Both the position numbers and the translations under genes were made by a program. Positions 52,827 to 62,774 of a stretch of 64,000 bases of DNA are shown here, in pieces. Numbering within the stretch: position 1 is the first letter of the stretch; every line of letters starts with the position of its first letter. Under the pieces are notes generated by a model, which worked only from the letters and a program-made list of their open reading frames with translations, did no database searches and was not told the DNA's origin. Source of the stretch: Saccharina japonica. Lineage: Eukaryota; Sar; Phaeophyceae; Laminariales; Laminariaceae. The DNA lies in the NCBI GenBank assembly GCA_008828725.1, contig MEHQ01000893.1, positions 275,259 through 339,258 on the forward strand, written 5' to 3'.

Positions 52827-53250
52827 GGGGGGGGGGGGGGTACTCAGGCCATGCATGGACGTAGTTGTATGATCATAGGCCCTCGCATCCCTACAATGCC
52901 GGGACGGAGCACGTTGGGTTTTCACCAACCAGGCAGATATTGCTTGCACCAAGCGCGAAGCGTCGTCAGGTATTGGGCGAGTTGCATGAAGGGCGAGCTG
53001 CATCCTACTACGAAGCGCTTGTGAGGCAGGCTTGCAATGGATGCCAGCTTCGAACTAATTTAATTGTTTTCTGGTGTGGCCACTTCCCGCGACAGCAATG
53101 GCTATCATATGTATCTGCCTCGTGCGTTCCTTACCGTACACACACTACGTGAACGATCACTCCCGTTGTGCGGAACCAAGGTTCGCCACCCCGCACAAAT
53201 GGCCAAACTTGACCGCCAGCCGTGGGGACCGCCAAAACAAAAAGGCAGTG
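52827..53250 (-). mobile_element. Poly-C-tailed element, about 420 bp
   Basis: G run 52827-52840, then TACTCAGGCCATGCATGGAC, full body, GGTGTGGCCACTTCCCGCG, to the ACCGCCAGCCGTGGGGACCG region. Confidence 0.8.
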
Positions 53251-53305
53251 TTACCGTGTGGTGGGATTTTTAATTTATTTGCAAAAAAAACAAATCAAGT
53301 ATTCA

Positions 53306-53525
53306 ACTGCTGAGAGCGCCTAGCAGCGTGAATAGGCACACAGTTCGACGCGATCCGACGAGGGAAGAAAGGGCTGAAGACTTCTCGCAATAAAATGCAA
53401 GGCATGAACCGTGGTGGGAAGGAGGGAGCAGAGCGTGATATGTGACCCCGGATCTGAGGTACGACCAGGAAGGGGAGAAAAGAAGGGCGAAGATAATACA
53501 TGGAATGGAAAATAATATAGTAAAA
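53306..53525 (+). mobile_element. tRNA-derived SINE, head missing
   Basis: CTGCTGAGAGCGCCTAGCAG, CCCCGGATCTGAGGTACGAC, ACATGGAATGGAAAATAATA. Confidence 0.75.
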
Positions 53526-53859
53526 CGAACAGTGATAGCGGGAAACTTTTCTTCTCATTAAGGCTCAAGTCCGTTATGCTTTTTCAAGAAAAGCCGAACT
53601 TTGCAGTAAGTCCGACACGATGCTGTCCAACATGGCAGACGATTAGTTGAGTTTGGCCCTGGGGTTGGGAACGACTAACTTGATTTTAGTGTAGGAAACA
53701 AAATACACAGTTACTTAAACTTTCATGTTCACACACTCGACCCTGGTGATCACAGCGACTGTGGCTGTGCTATCTTCTAATTCGTTATTCTGTGGTTCAA
53801 AAGTTATCCTTAAACAAACCCATTGGACGCATTTGTCTTGCACGGACTTTACACTAAAG

Positions 53860-54322
53860 ACGCATGCTACGGTAGAGGTGCAACCATGTATTTTGTTTTA
53901 GGGGGTCAATGAGACGCCCCATACTTCACCCGAAAACTCGTTTTTTAAACAAAACCAAAGTGCTACCCGATGAAGAATTCCATGCTCTTACGTAAACAAT
54001 GAAAAATATTGCAACACAAGAATGAAAGTCTGACGAATTTGGGGTAAGGGCCCGTTTTAACGAAGAAAACAAAAAAATCAATTTGGAAAAACAAAAATTC
54101 AAATCCGCTTTTCATTGGTCAGAACCCGCACCACCACCCAAGATTATACCCCAAGATCCTAATCTTTGGTGCTGGTGCGTGTGTTGACCAATGAAAAGCG
54201 TATTTGAATTTTATTTTTTCCAAATTGAATTTATTTTGTACTCGTTAATATGGGCCCTAAGGAGCCCCGTCTTTGATCACATTTTTCAGCCAAAAGGTTG
54301 CTACCTCTATCGTCGCGCGCGC
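53860..54322 (-). mobile_element. CGATAGAGG-family MITE interrupted by a Harbinger-like MITE
   Basis: ACGCATGCTACGGTAGAGGT to ACCTCTATCGTCGCGCGCG. The normal interior GGGTTAAGGAGCCC is broken at TAA by the 210-bp insertion 54048-54257. Confidence 0.75.
54048..54257 (+). mobile_element. Harbinger-like MITE, 210 bp
   Basis: GGGCCCGTTTTAACGAAGAA at the left; inverted GGGCCCATATTAACGAGTAC at the right; TAA at 54045-54047 and 54258-54260. Its right half matches 36990-37117 closely (GGTGCGTGTGTTGACCAATG), so it is a deletion derivative of the 825-bp element. Confidence 0.85.
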
Positions 54323-54699
54323 CACAAACATGTACGTGTACGTGTACGTACGTGTGCATTGGATGTTTTTCGTTCGTGCTCGTGACACGGAATTCCCTAA
54401 TATTTTGGTTGTGTGTGTGTTTGTTTTCCATATCACGCCGTGTTTGATCAGGGGAGTATCGCACAGGTGACGGATGCGGCACAATACCGGCCTCCTGAGC
54501 ACCCTCAAAAAGGAGAGGAGCCAGCAAACAGGAGCGTTAGAGCGCGTAAAAAAGAAAAAAAGAAAAAAAAAGGAGCACGTGCAAAATGAAAAGACATATT
54601 ATTGTCACTGCTACTACGGATGCTCCCGCGAGATCCTCTTCTCCGAAAGCCTCGTCCCCCCATCAAAACGCGGTGGCGAGGCGCGAAAACGCCCCCCCC

Positions 54700-54835
54700 C
54701 TCCCCCCCCCTCCATACGACTATAGTCATAAGAGGTACGACTACGGTCATGCATGGCATGAGTACGCCCCTCTCACACACGACTACGGCCATGCATGACA
54801 TGAGTACCCCCCCCCCCCCCCCCCCCCCCCCCTCG
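54700..54835 (+). mobile_element. Poly-C-tailed element, repeated tails
   Basis: TACGACTACGGTCATGCATG, GCATGAGTACGCCCC, ACGACTACGGCCATGCATGA, then a C run of about 26 (54808-54833). Only tails are present. Confidence 0.65.
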
Positions 54836-55451
54836 CGTCCTTCCAATCCTCCCTCTACACGCCAACGCGCACCACGAGCCAAAGGCGAGGTGCGCCCCCC
54901 GCAGGGGTCCCCGGAGGGCCGCCGGAAGGCGAAAGTTTTGGAGCGTAATTTCACTCAAAATGTGCGTCTCATTCGCTCGTCTTATTACCTTATAGCAGGC
55001 GTGAGTCAGACTGGCTAAGCATATCATGCAAAGAGCAAAGAAACAAGCACGGACAGATGCTGCTGCTGCACAAGACTGCATGCATACCATCAATACATAA
55101 AGCCTCGCTAAAAGGTTTAGCGCGGTAGGTCAACTCTATCTGTCTGAGGAATCTTTGAAATCTTTGAAATGTTGAGATCAACTGATTCACCCCCGTGTCG
55201 TCGCAATTCCCCCCCCTTGTCATCCAGCAGCCTGCAGAAACTCGCCTTCGCTATCTCACAAATACATACTAATACAACGCTACGTATCTCACCGCAGCCA
55301 AAAACGAAACATTTCGCTCGTTCGTTCCAGTGTTGGCTACTTCCGCCTTGCAAGCAGGGCATCGTCGGAAATAGCGGCCGCTTCACTAAGGATTTCAAGC
55401 CGGTTTTGTTTTCTCATTACGTAGGTCGTAGATAGGCTACCATTCGAGGCA

Positions 55452-55800
55452 TTGAAACCACCTTTTCCTCTACATTTGCGAGCCTCTGACGAAGCCTTGT
55501 TTCACCCTCGGACAGAAGAAAACGTCTTAGTGAAGCCACATAGAAATTCAGCATTAAAATTACCGAAAGTATCATTAAAAAAACCCCCAAAAAATTCTCG
55601 CCTGCGGCGAAAACAGACCCAAAACATGTTTCGCCTACGTACGGCGAAATCAGACCCAAACACACAAAAAAACGCCTTCGGCGAATTGAAACCCGCACAT
55701 TTTGCCACAAAAAAAAGGTGCGGGGGTCGGAAACGGATGTGCGGCAAGCCGCGCCACACATCTTCTTTTGGTGGCGCGCTAAGCCGAATTCTAAGGGAAA
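55452..55800 (+). other. Open stretch with GCC...GGCGAA palindromes, unknown
   Basis: An open frame of up to 147 codons rich in K and R (LKLPKVSLKKPPKNSRLRRK). The DNA holds GCCTGCGGCGAAAACAGACC, CGCCTACGTACGGCGAAATC and CGCCTTCGGCGAATTG, that is three small hairpins each followed by an A-rich C..ACCC motif. It may be a transferred organelle intergenic repeat or a spacer array. I cannot assign it. Confidence 0.25.
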
Positions 55801-56064
55801 TGGTGCAACTGTGCGCAACATTTCACCACCTAATTATAACCCTGGACCTCACTCCATACACTCAAACCTACAAAAAAAAAACAAGCAGCGGCTGAGCGTG
55901 GTGATGATGATGCCGATTTACAGAGGCGCCTTTAACGGTCTTTTGACCCACAAATCCTACCAGATAAAGTACCAAATATGCTAGATTTCTTGCTTGTTTT
56001 GGGTGTGCTTTGTGTGTTTCTACCCCTATAACCCTTTCCAATCAAATCACGAGAGGACGTCGAC

Positions 56065-56130
56065 CCAACCCAACCCTTACGCTAACCCTACCCCTAACCT
56101 TACCCCTACCCCTAACCCCAACCCTAGTTC
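56065..56130 (+). repeat. CCCTAACC-type degenerate repeat
   Basis: ACGCTAACCCTACCCCTAAC and continuing variants; telomere-like words, but irregular and only about 60 bp. Confidence 0.6.
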
Positions 56131-56399
56131 AGGCTATGGCTCGAACCGTGGGCGGCTTCGGCTTCGTCGCGCGTTTTGGAAAATCTGAAACAAAAAACTG
56201 CGGATCACCACAAAAACCGTAACATGTATTTGGTCCTTTATCTGGTACGGTTCGAGGGTGAAGGGTCAAGAGACACGGTAAAGGCTACTGGGTTTACATT
56301 GTCTCAGCCCTACGAAATATGGACCGTGGTCACTAAAACAGACCACGAGTACAAAAAAGATGTGCAGTACCAGTACGCAAGGGACCGGTACTGACGAGC

Positions 56400-56990
56400 T
56401 GTGGTATGAACCGTCCCGTATCACGTGCAACCAAATAATATCAGGAACATGTCCATGGTATATATATACGTGCACCCGAAAAAAAAAAGGAAACAACAAA
56501 AAACAATAAAAAAAACGAAAACTGTATACTCGTATAATATATACTCGTATGAAGAAGGGCAACATAGAAAGGAAACATAATAAAAAATAGAAAAATAGAA
56601 CAGTGTATACGAAGAGTGGCAAAATAGAAAAGGAAACGGAAAGAAAAAAAGAAAGAAACGAAGAGAAAAATAAAGAAAAATAAAAGATGAATGAAAGAAC
56701 GAACAACCATGAGCTCATGGCGCACGCCTACGAGTAGTCACAAGGTTACTTTTTGCGGCGGGCACGATCAGTCCTATGGTATGTCCAGCTGACGGACCAA
56801 CAGAAGGGCTTACTTTAAAGTACCAGACGGAACACAAGACGAAAAGAGAGCAAAAACAGAGAGCAACAGAAAAAAAAACAGTATTATGTCCAACTAACTC
56901 TAGCTGGCCAAGGGCAATACAAGATACTAAAAGAGGGCAAACAAAGTGTGAAGACACATAACAAGGAAACTTAAAAAGATAACTTGTGCG
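56400..56990. other. Region without recognisable gene
   Basis: A-rich purine stretch 56470-56690 (AAAAATAGAAAAATAGAAC units) and mixed sequence. Open frames on the minus strand are only F- and L-rich readings of it. Confidence 0.5.
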
Positions 56991-57170
56991 GTCATGATGG
57001 CAGCGTTGGCAATATCTGCTCGTAGCAAGCAAGGGGCAGGCAAGCAGACAGGCAAGCAAGCAAGCAAGCAAGCAGGCAGTCAGACAAGCAGGCAGGCAGA
57101 CAAGCAGGCAGGCAGACAAGCAGGCAGGCAGACAAGCAGGCAGGCAGACAAGCAGGCAGGCAGGCATTGA
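56985..57170 (+). repeat. GCAG minisatellite with the shared lead sequence
   Basis: AACTTGTGCGGTCATGATGG, CAGCGTTGGCAATATCTGCT, then CAAGCAGGCAGGCAGA units of about 16 bp. Confidence 0.8.
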
Positions 57171-57174
57171 CGAG

Positions 57175-57260
57175 GGGGGGAGGGGGGGAGGCGTACTCAA
57201 ATTGGTTGCTTGCCTTAGTCATTTGACCATTGACTACGCATCCCTTTCCAGACGGAGCAG
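57175..57260 (-). mobile_element. Poly-C-tailed element, short subtype
   Basis: G-rich tail, GCGTACTCAAATTGGTTGCT, GCCTTAGTCATTTGACCATT, GCATCCCTTTCCAGACGGAG. Confidence 0.7.
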
Positions 57261-57499
57261 GGGGCTGAAGGATATTTGAATTTTCATAATTCCAGGGTTT
57301 CATGATTCACGATACCAAATTGTCGACATGGAGTCAGTAACACGCTTCCGCCGCTCGCCCCCAACAAAGACACCACCACACCCCGACACTCCTGGGTAGC
57401 AAGGAACTATTTAAGGAGGGGGATGTCGACCGTGTCGGGAAAAAAAAAATAGGTTCCTCGTTCCACGACTTTTGTGTTTCTACAAATCCGGACGGTGGT

Positions 57500-58015
57500 G
57501 TACTCGATATGCATGCGTGTCCGTAGTCGTATGACCATAGACCCTCGCACCCCTACAATGCTAGGCCAGAGCATGTCGGGGCTTCATCGACCAGGCAGAT
57601 ATTGCTAGCACCAAGCGCGAAGCGCCGTGATGTGTTCGGCGAGTCGCATGAAGGGTGAGCTGCATCCTATTAAGAACCGCGTGTGAGGCGGACTTGCATA
57701 TGAACGACAGCCTCCAATGAATTGATTTGATTTCTGGTGTGGCCACTTCCGGAGATAGCAATGAGTATTACTATGTATCTGCCTCGTGGGTGCCAAACCA
57801 TATACACACTGCGTGATACGATCGTTCCCCTTGTGCGAAGTTGAGGTTCTCAACCCCGCACAAATTATCTAACAAAACCGCCAGCCTTGGTGACCGTCAA
57901 AACAAAACAAAAAGTTCCCTGGCTGTCTAGCTCATGCAGTGAGAGGCGTGTTTTACAGCGTCGTCGCCAACCGACGCCAACCCAACCTATAAATATATAC
58001 CATATTTATAGAGAG
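57500..58015 (-). mobile_element. Poly-C-tailed element, full length but without tail
   Basis: GTACTCGATATGCATGCG at the 3' end, full body, and 5' end CCAACCCAACCTATAAATAT. The tail position holds GGTGGTG only, so the homopolymer has been lost or never formed. Confidence 0.8.
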
Positions 58016-58210
58016 GCGGTGGTGGTGGTGGTGGTGGAGGGGGGGGCTGTACTAGACCAACTGCGAACGGTAAACGGCAAGGGGAACCCGCTGTACATGT
58101 AGTTCACCGGTAACGGGCGATCGCTGTGACCAATTTTAGACGGTAGACGGTAACGAGACTTCACGGTGTACGTGCGTGTACTGAGGACGCGTAATCACGG
58201 TCAGGGGAAT
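58016..58210 (+). repeat. GGT/GTG triplets and worn GGTAA repeat
   Basis: (GGT)n at 58017-58038, then GAACGGTAAACGGCAAGGGG and ACGGTAGACGGTAACGAG, resembling 17040-17330. Confidence 0.5.
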
Positions 58211-58297
58211 CACCTTATTCTCACGAGGCTCCTTCAACCAAAGGGGCTCTTTTTAATTCTTCACCCCAAAAATAAAACTCTCTTCACCCCAAAAAAC

Positions 58298-58533
58298 CAG
58301 GGCTGTTCGCGGGTCATGACCCGACCCGCGGGACAAGAGGTTTCCAAAATCTCGCGGGTCGAGTCGGGTCGGGTCGGGTCGGGTCATGACCCGATATCGC
58401 AAAATTTTCGCGAGTCGGGTCGGGTCATGACCCGACATCTCAATTTTTCGCGGGTCGGGTCGGGTCATGACCCCGACATCTCAAATTTTCGCGGGTCGCC
58501 CGTGAGGTTTGACCTGACCCGCGAACAGCCCTG
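58298..58533 (+). mobile_element. hAT-like MITE, 236 bp, exact 8-bp target duplication
   Basis: CAGGGCTGTTCGCGGGTCA begins it and its inverse ends it. CAAAAAAC lies on both sides (58290-58297, 58534-58541). The interior is made of TCGGGTCGGGTCATGACCCG units. An 8-bp duplication and CAGGG ends are hAT hallmarks. Confidence 0.85.
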
Positions 58534-58732
58534 CAAAAAACGGCTTTTCGTAGGGAAAAGAGAAAATTTAACCCGCCGATGAAAAAATCCTATGGCTTCT
58601 ATTGGTATTATACGTACAAAGAAATAGTATTGTTGGGTACCTGGTATATCTCAGCTGGAGAGTCCCGCCAGTGTCATTGTTTTGACCAAAAAAAGTGTTA
58701 CGTATTCCTATATTGTGCCGCTTGTCTTACAG

Positions 58733-58875
58733 GGAACGGAAAAGTACGGAAACTACCTCGGGACGACGTACTGCGGTCTGTACCTTCGGGCACTAGTCTA
58801 GAAAAAGGCGCGGCGGCAAAGGCGAAGACCGCGGTGGTGGCTGTAGCGAACCCGGCTATATATCATACCGTGTAA
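58733..58875 (+). CDS. Possible terminal exon, unknown
   Basis: Acceptor TGCCGCTTGTCTTACAG, then KVRKLPRDDVLRSVPSGTSL and EKGAAAKAKTAVVAVANPA to a TAA. Higher GC than the flanks and codon-like in composition. No upstream exon identified; no family recognised. Confidence 0.25.
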
Positions 58876-59159
58876 CGTAGATAACCTTGTAAGGTAATAT
58901 GGCACCCTGCGTATTAGCGCCAACTCATAACAAAAAACGTGGTGCTTTGCGCGCGGGGCCAGGGCGGGTACGCCTCTTGCTGATACAGAGGCTGCCTGTT
59001 GCCCTTTCTACTTATTCGCTAATATGTGACAACCAAAACAGGGCAACGAAACACACTTGTAGGATAAAAAAAATCGAAACGCGTATAATTAAGGTAAGCG
59101 CGCAAACAATCACTTTTCGTTGGGGTAGAATGCCCCGGTACTTGTAGACCTGGCACATA

Positions 59160-59440
59160 AACGCGTGCTATAGACGATATAGGTGCAGCCTTTTCGGGTA
59201 AATATATATATATATATATATTCTGAATGGCGGCGGGGGTCCTTAACCCAAAATCGTCAAAAATGCCATTCTGTTTTTTGCGAGAACGATTTTTTGTACA
59301 CCCTAGGCCATGGGATTGTTCATCGAGTTGCACTTTCATTTTGCTCAAAAACATTTTTTTACTCACTAATAGTATAGAGCTCCTCAAGTGACCGCCCTCA
59401 GAAGGCAAAAATAAAATGGCGCATCTCTCTCTTCTACCTT
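59160..59440 (+). mobile_element. CGATAGAGG-family MITE, worn ends
   Basis: ACGCGTGCTATAGACGATAT at the left, GGTCCTTAACCCAAAATCGT, CCATGGGATTGTTCATCG, GACCGCCCTCAGAAGGCAAA at the right. A (TA)n run lies at 59202-59220. Confidence 0.65.
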
Positions 59441-59549
59441 TGGTATATAATATGTATGTGTCTATATCGCACGTTTTGGTTGGGATAAAAAAACGGCTGC
59501 AAAAATAAAATAAAATATACAGTTCCGTTGTCGACGGCTGATGTTTCGT

Positions 59550-60110
59550 TCATTAGGTATTCTCTACAAATTTCCGTTTCACGCGACAAAAGCGGCTGTT
59601 AAATCCCATATAAATATCCTCGATACATATACTACTCTATCTCTTATATACATATACTACTCTATCTCTTATAATGAGTAAAACATCACTTATATACCAA
59701 ATACCTCCTCGGTAATTATATAAAGGTTGGCAATTATACGGTGGGTAATGAAAGATGGCGGTAATAACTTTTCCGATTTTGCTCGGTAACGACTCACCTC
59801 GGTAACGGTCGGAACGGTGTTGAAAGACCACCGTTGTGTGCGTGCTCGATAACGAGATACTGGTATGCCTCAGGAAGTTTGTTCGGAAATGAGACAACCT
59901 CGGTAACTTTTTTGGTCGCTGCTGGATGCGACGATAGTTAAACGGTAAACACGGTTATACGACGGTCATCGTGGTAACACGGCAGAAATCCCGGTAATTT
60001 GGCGATTACCGCGGTAACATCATATCATGTGACGATTACCGCAGCAGTAATCGCGGCAATGCGACAGTTATCGTGGTAATTATACGGTAATTGCGAAAAA
60101 AATTGACGGC
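59550..60110 (+). repeat. Dispersed CTCGGTAA / GGTAACAC repeat
   Basis: CACCTCGGTAACGGTCGG, GAGACAACCTCGGTAACTTT, ACGGTAAACACGGTTATACG, GGTAATCGCGGCAATGCG. It is collinear with 46350-46731 plus 47230-47420, without the foldback insertion. Confidence 0.6.
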
Positions 60111-62340
60111 AATTGCCGGGGCACAACGTCGAAAGCACCACTCAGCATGAGAGTACGCAAGAGCTCACAAATGGCGAAAAACAAAAAAAACGAAACGCCA
60201 ATGACGATGACTCCACATCGATTCCAAATCTCAGAAGGGCGAGGGGGTGGTACAGGAAGTGCCTGCTCAGGAGCGTCAGGGCCGGGAACATCTTTGTTTT
60301 CTAGGGGAACACTTGCAACCTACAACAGAGCTATCTTGGCTTATGTATGCTCTACGACCGAATACAATAAGTACTACTACTACTAATACAAGGTTTTCCT
60401 TCAGGGTGTGGTTGGCTTGAGATCCCGGGGGTGTCGCAAGTTTCGAAGTTTATGCGGGACCCGTGAATAATTGTATGGTATTTAGTATGGAAATGGACAA
60501 AAAATATATTATATGTATGTACCTGGTATTAATAGGGTCGAGGTTTTTCTGAAAGTATTTTTTGGCCGGGTTTTTTCCGGACAATTTCGATACAGGTCGG
60601 CTAAGGGCTGGGGGTTGGGGTTGGGGTCAGAGTTAGGGATATAACCAGATTTTATGGCGTTTTATCCCAAATTACCTTCTCATAATGCTGGAACCACACG
60701 CCGTACACACAAAATTTCGCTTTTTTTCTCCATACCGTATCCCTATATGTCTATTTATATGCCTTGCATGTATTAATAGCGGCTCCGCAAGTTGAAAGTA
60801 GGGGGCATCATCATCATCAAGTGTCCCTATTTACTACGAGTACTGGTGCTGCTGCTATGGTAACTGCTGTGCGACAGGATGATGGGGTCCGACGACGTGT
60901 GCTTGTTTTTTTTAAAGTTTACGTAGTACAACAGGATCGGAATCCCAGAGGCCAAACTCCTAAAAATACCAAATTGCAAATTGAACAAACAAATCGGAGC
61001 GTTGGGGTTTCTCTACGAATCGAGAAAATTGCGTTTTTTTCTTCGATTTTAGTTTACTTGTTTTTGGTATACCCCTCCCCCCCCTGTCTGAGCTCTCTCG
61101 AAAAGAGGAGTGTGGCGTTCGAAAAAAACAAACAAACGTGTTCCCCCGGTGGAAAAGTGAACTCAGCGGTCGCATGCACTCCTCCTCGTGAACCACTGCA
61201 CACACATTTGTATAGATGAACACAAAAGCACTGCGGCTGTCACGAAGGCCAAAGTGTGAAGCGTTGGTGCTGTGGTACTAAACCTGTGCCCGATGATGGT
61301 GCCGGTATTTGATACGTACCTGGTATTTGTGACAACCTATCTATCTGAGTACTGCTGTGCCCATGCGTATCTGCGTACAGCGTATCAGAGCGATTTTTTT
61401 TTTTTGTGTTTGGCACATTTTCCCGGTGGTATATCATATTATACGTATAGATACCATGAGAGTTTTGCGATCCCGAGTCGGTCGTTAGCTATGATTGGAC
61501 CGTAATACACCTTTCTTCTTCGTGACGAACGGCCCAACTTTCGACAGGCAGCTCTTCTAACTACTGCTTGCTGTAGCTTTTATTAGCTTCTTCACTTTTT
61601 TTTTTTTTGCTGACAGCAGCACGGCCCGACTTTCGATTGACACATTCGAAATACGTAGCGTTTAGCTTTTCACTTTGTTTTAGCTGGCAGCAGCACGACT
61701 AGTAGCCTATAATCCGTACTGTTGTTTGCCAGCAACGACGACAACGCACGGCAGAGCATGCTTGGCATTTGAACAGCAGCATCGTCATGATGTGCATCAG
61801 CAGCACACGATCAATTGCTGCGATAGCGCATGCCTAAATAATGTGGCTGTGCGGGCGCAGGAGCTACGTGCAGCAGCAGCAGCAACGGACGGGCGGAAGC
61901 AGCGAGCGCTTTGGTACGCAACCACCATGACGTAGTTGCTCGAGGGCCGGCATTTGTACAGCACCACACCAGGGAGAGACACCAGAATACAGACTATCAA
62001 GATAAAAGAGCTCATGATGTATAGCTGTACAGCCGGCATTGTGTGGGCGTGGAGAGAGACACCATCATACAGATTATCAGGCAGATCTCATGGCGTACTG
62101 CTGCTGCTGCTGTACTGCTGCGGTAGCTCAGAGGCGGAAGGAGTGTGGCTACGAGTACGGGGACGTGGCTGTTGTATTCCGTGATCATACTCGTATGCGT
62201 TTATTGCTGCGCTGTTGCTGTGCAAACCACAGACCATCAGGTAGTTGTAGTACGCGTAGTGGTAAAGCGTTGTTTCTTGGATAGTTTGCTACTTTTTGCA
62301 CTTTCTATCTGCGTAAGGGGTACGCTTTTTTAATTATTTT
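60111..62340. other. Region without recognisable gene
   Basis: Single TACCTGGTATT words (60530, 61318), GCTGGCAGCAGCACGAC-type short repeats (61600-61710) and CAGCAGCAGCAG patches. Open frames below 155 codons show no domain I know. Confidence 0.5.
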
Positions 62341-62343
62341 TTG

Positions 62344-62422
62344 CCACTCTGTTCATAAAAATAAGCACCGTTTTTAGTCAATATTTCATTATACAAATTG
62401 CTTATATTTATGGACAAAGTGG
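62344..62422 (+). mobile_element. 79-bp MITE, second copy
   Basis: CCACTCTGTTCATAAAAATA and AGCACCG at the left; TGCTTATATTTATGGACAAA and GTGG at the right. The same length and order as 39900-39978, with several changes. Confidence 0.7.
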
Positions 62423-62774
62423 TATTAGTTTACAGAAACTCACGGGAAATCCTCTCTAAAACAATTGCTTCAAGAAAAGTAACACGTCATACCCGTATGT
62501 GTACGTACAAAGTACGCGTTACAGGGTACATATTATACAAGTAGCATACAATACGTATTATTATTAATACGTACACCGCGCCTATGTACGAGGGCAGGGT
62601 GCCTTCGTTGTCTCTTCGGGTCTGATGAAAAAAACATGTACACATTGTCGACTCATCCATGGACCAGCGTACCCTGGTAGACCACAGTATAGGCTGCCGC
62701 TCTGTATTGTTGTTTGTTGTTGCTGCTCTGCTACTGTTGAGTTACTGCATACGGAGGGGGCAAAACCTTACACA

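Noticed and set aside
56266-56725. Membrane protein on the minus strand (F/L-rich frames)
   Set aside because: The frames read an A-rich purine stretch in reverse; the hydrophobicity is a product of poly-T codons.
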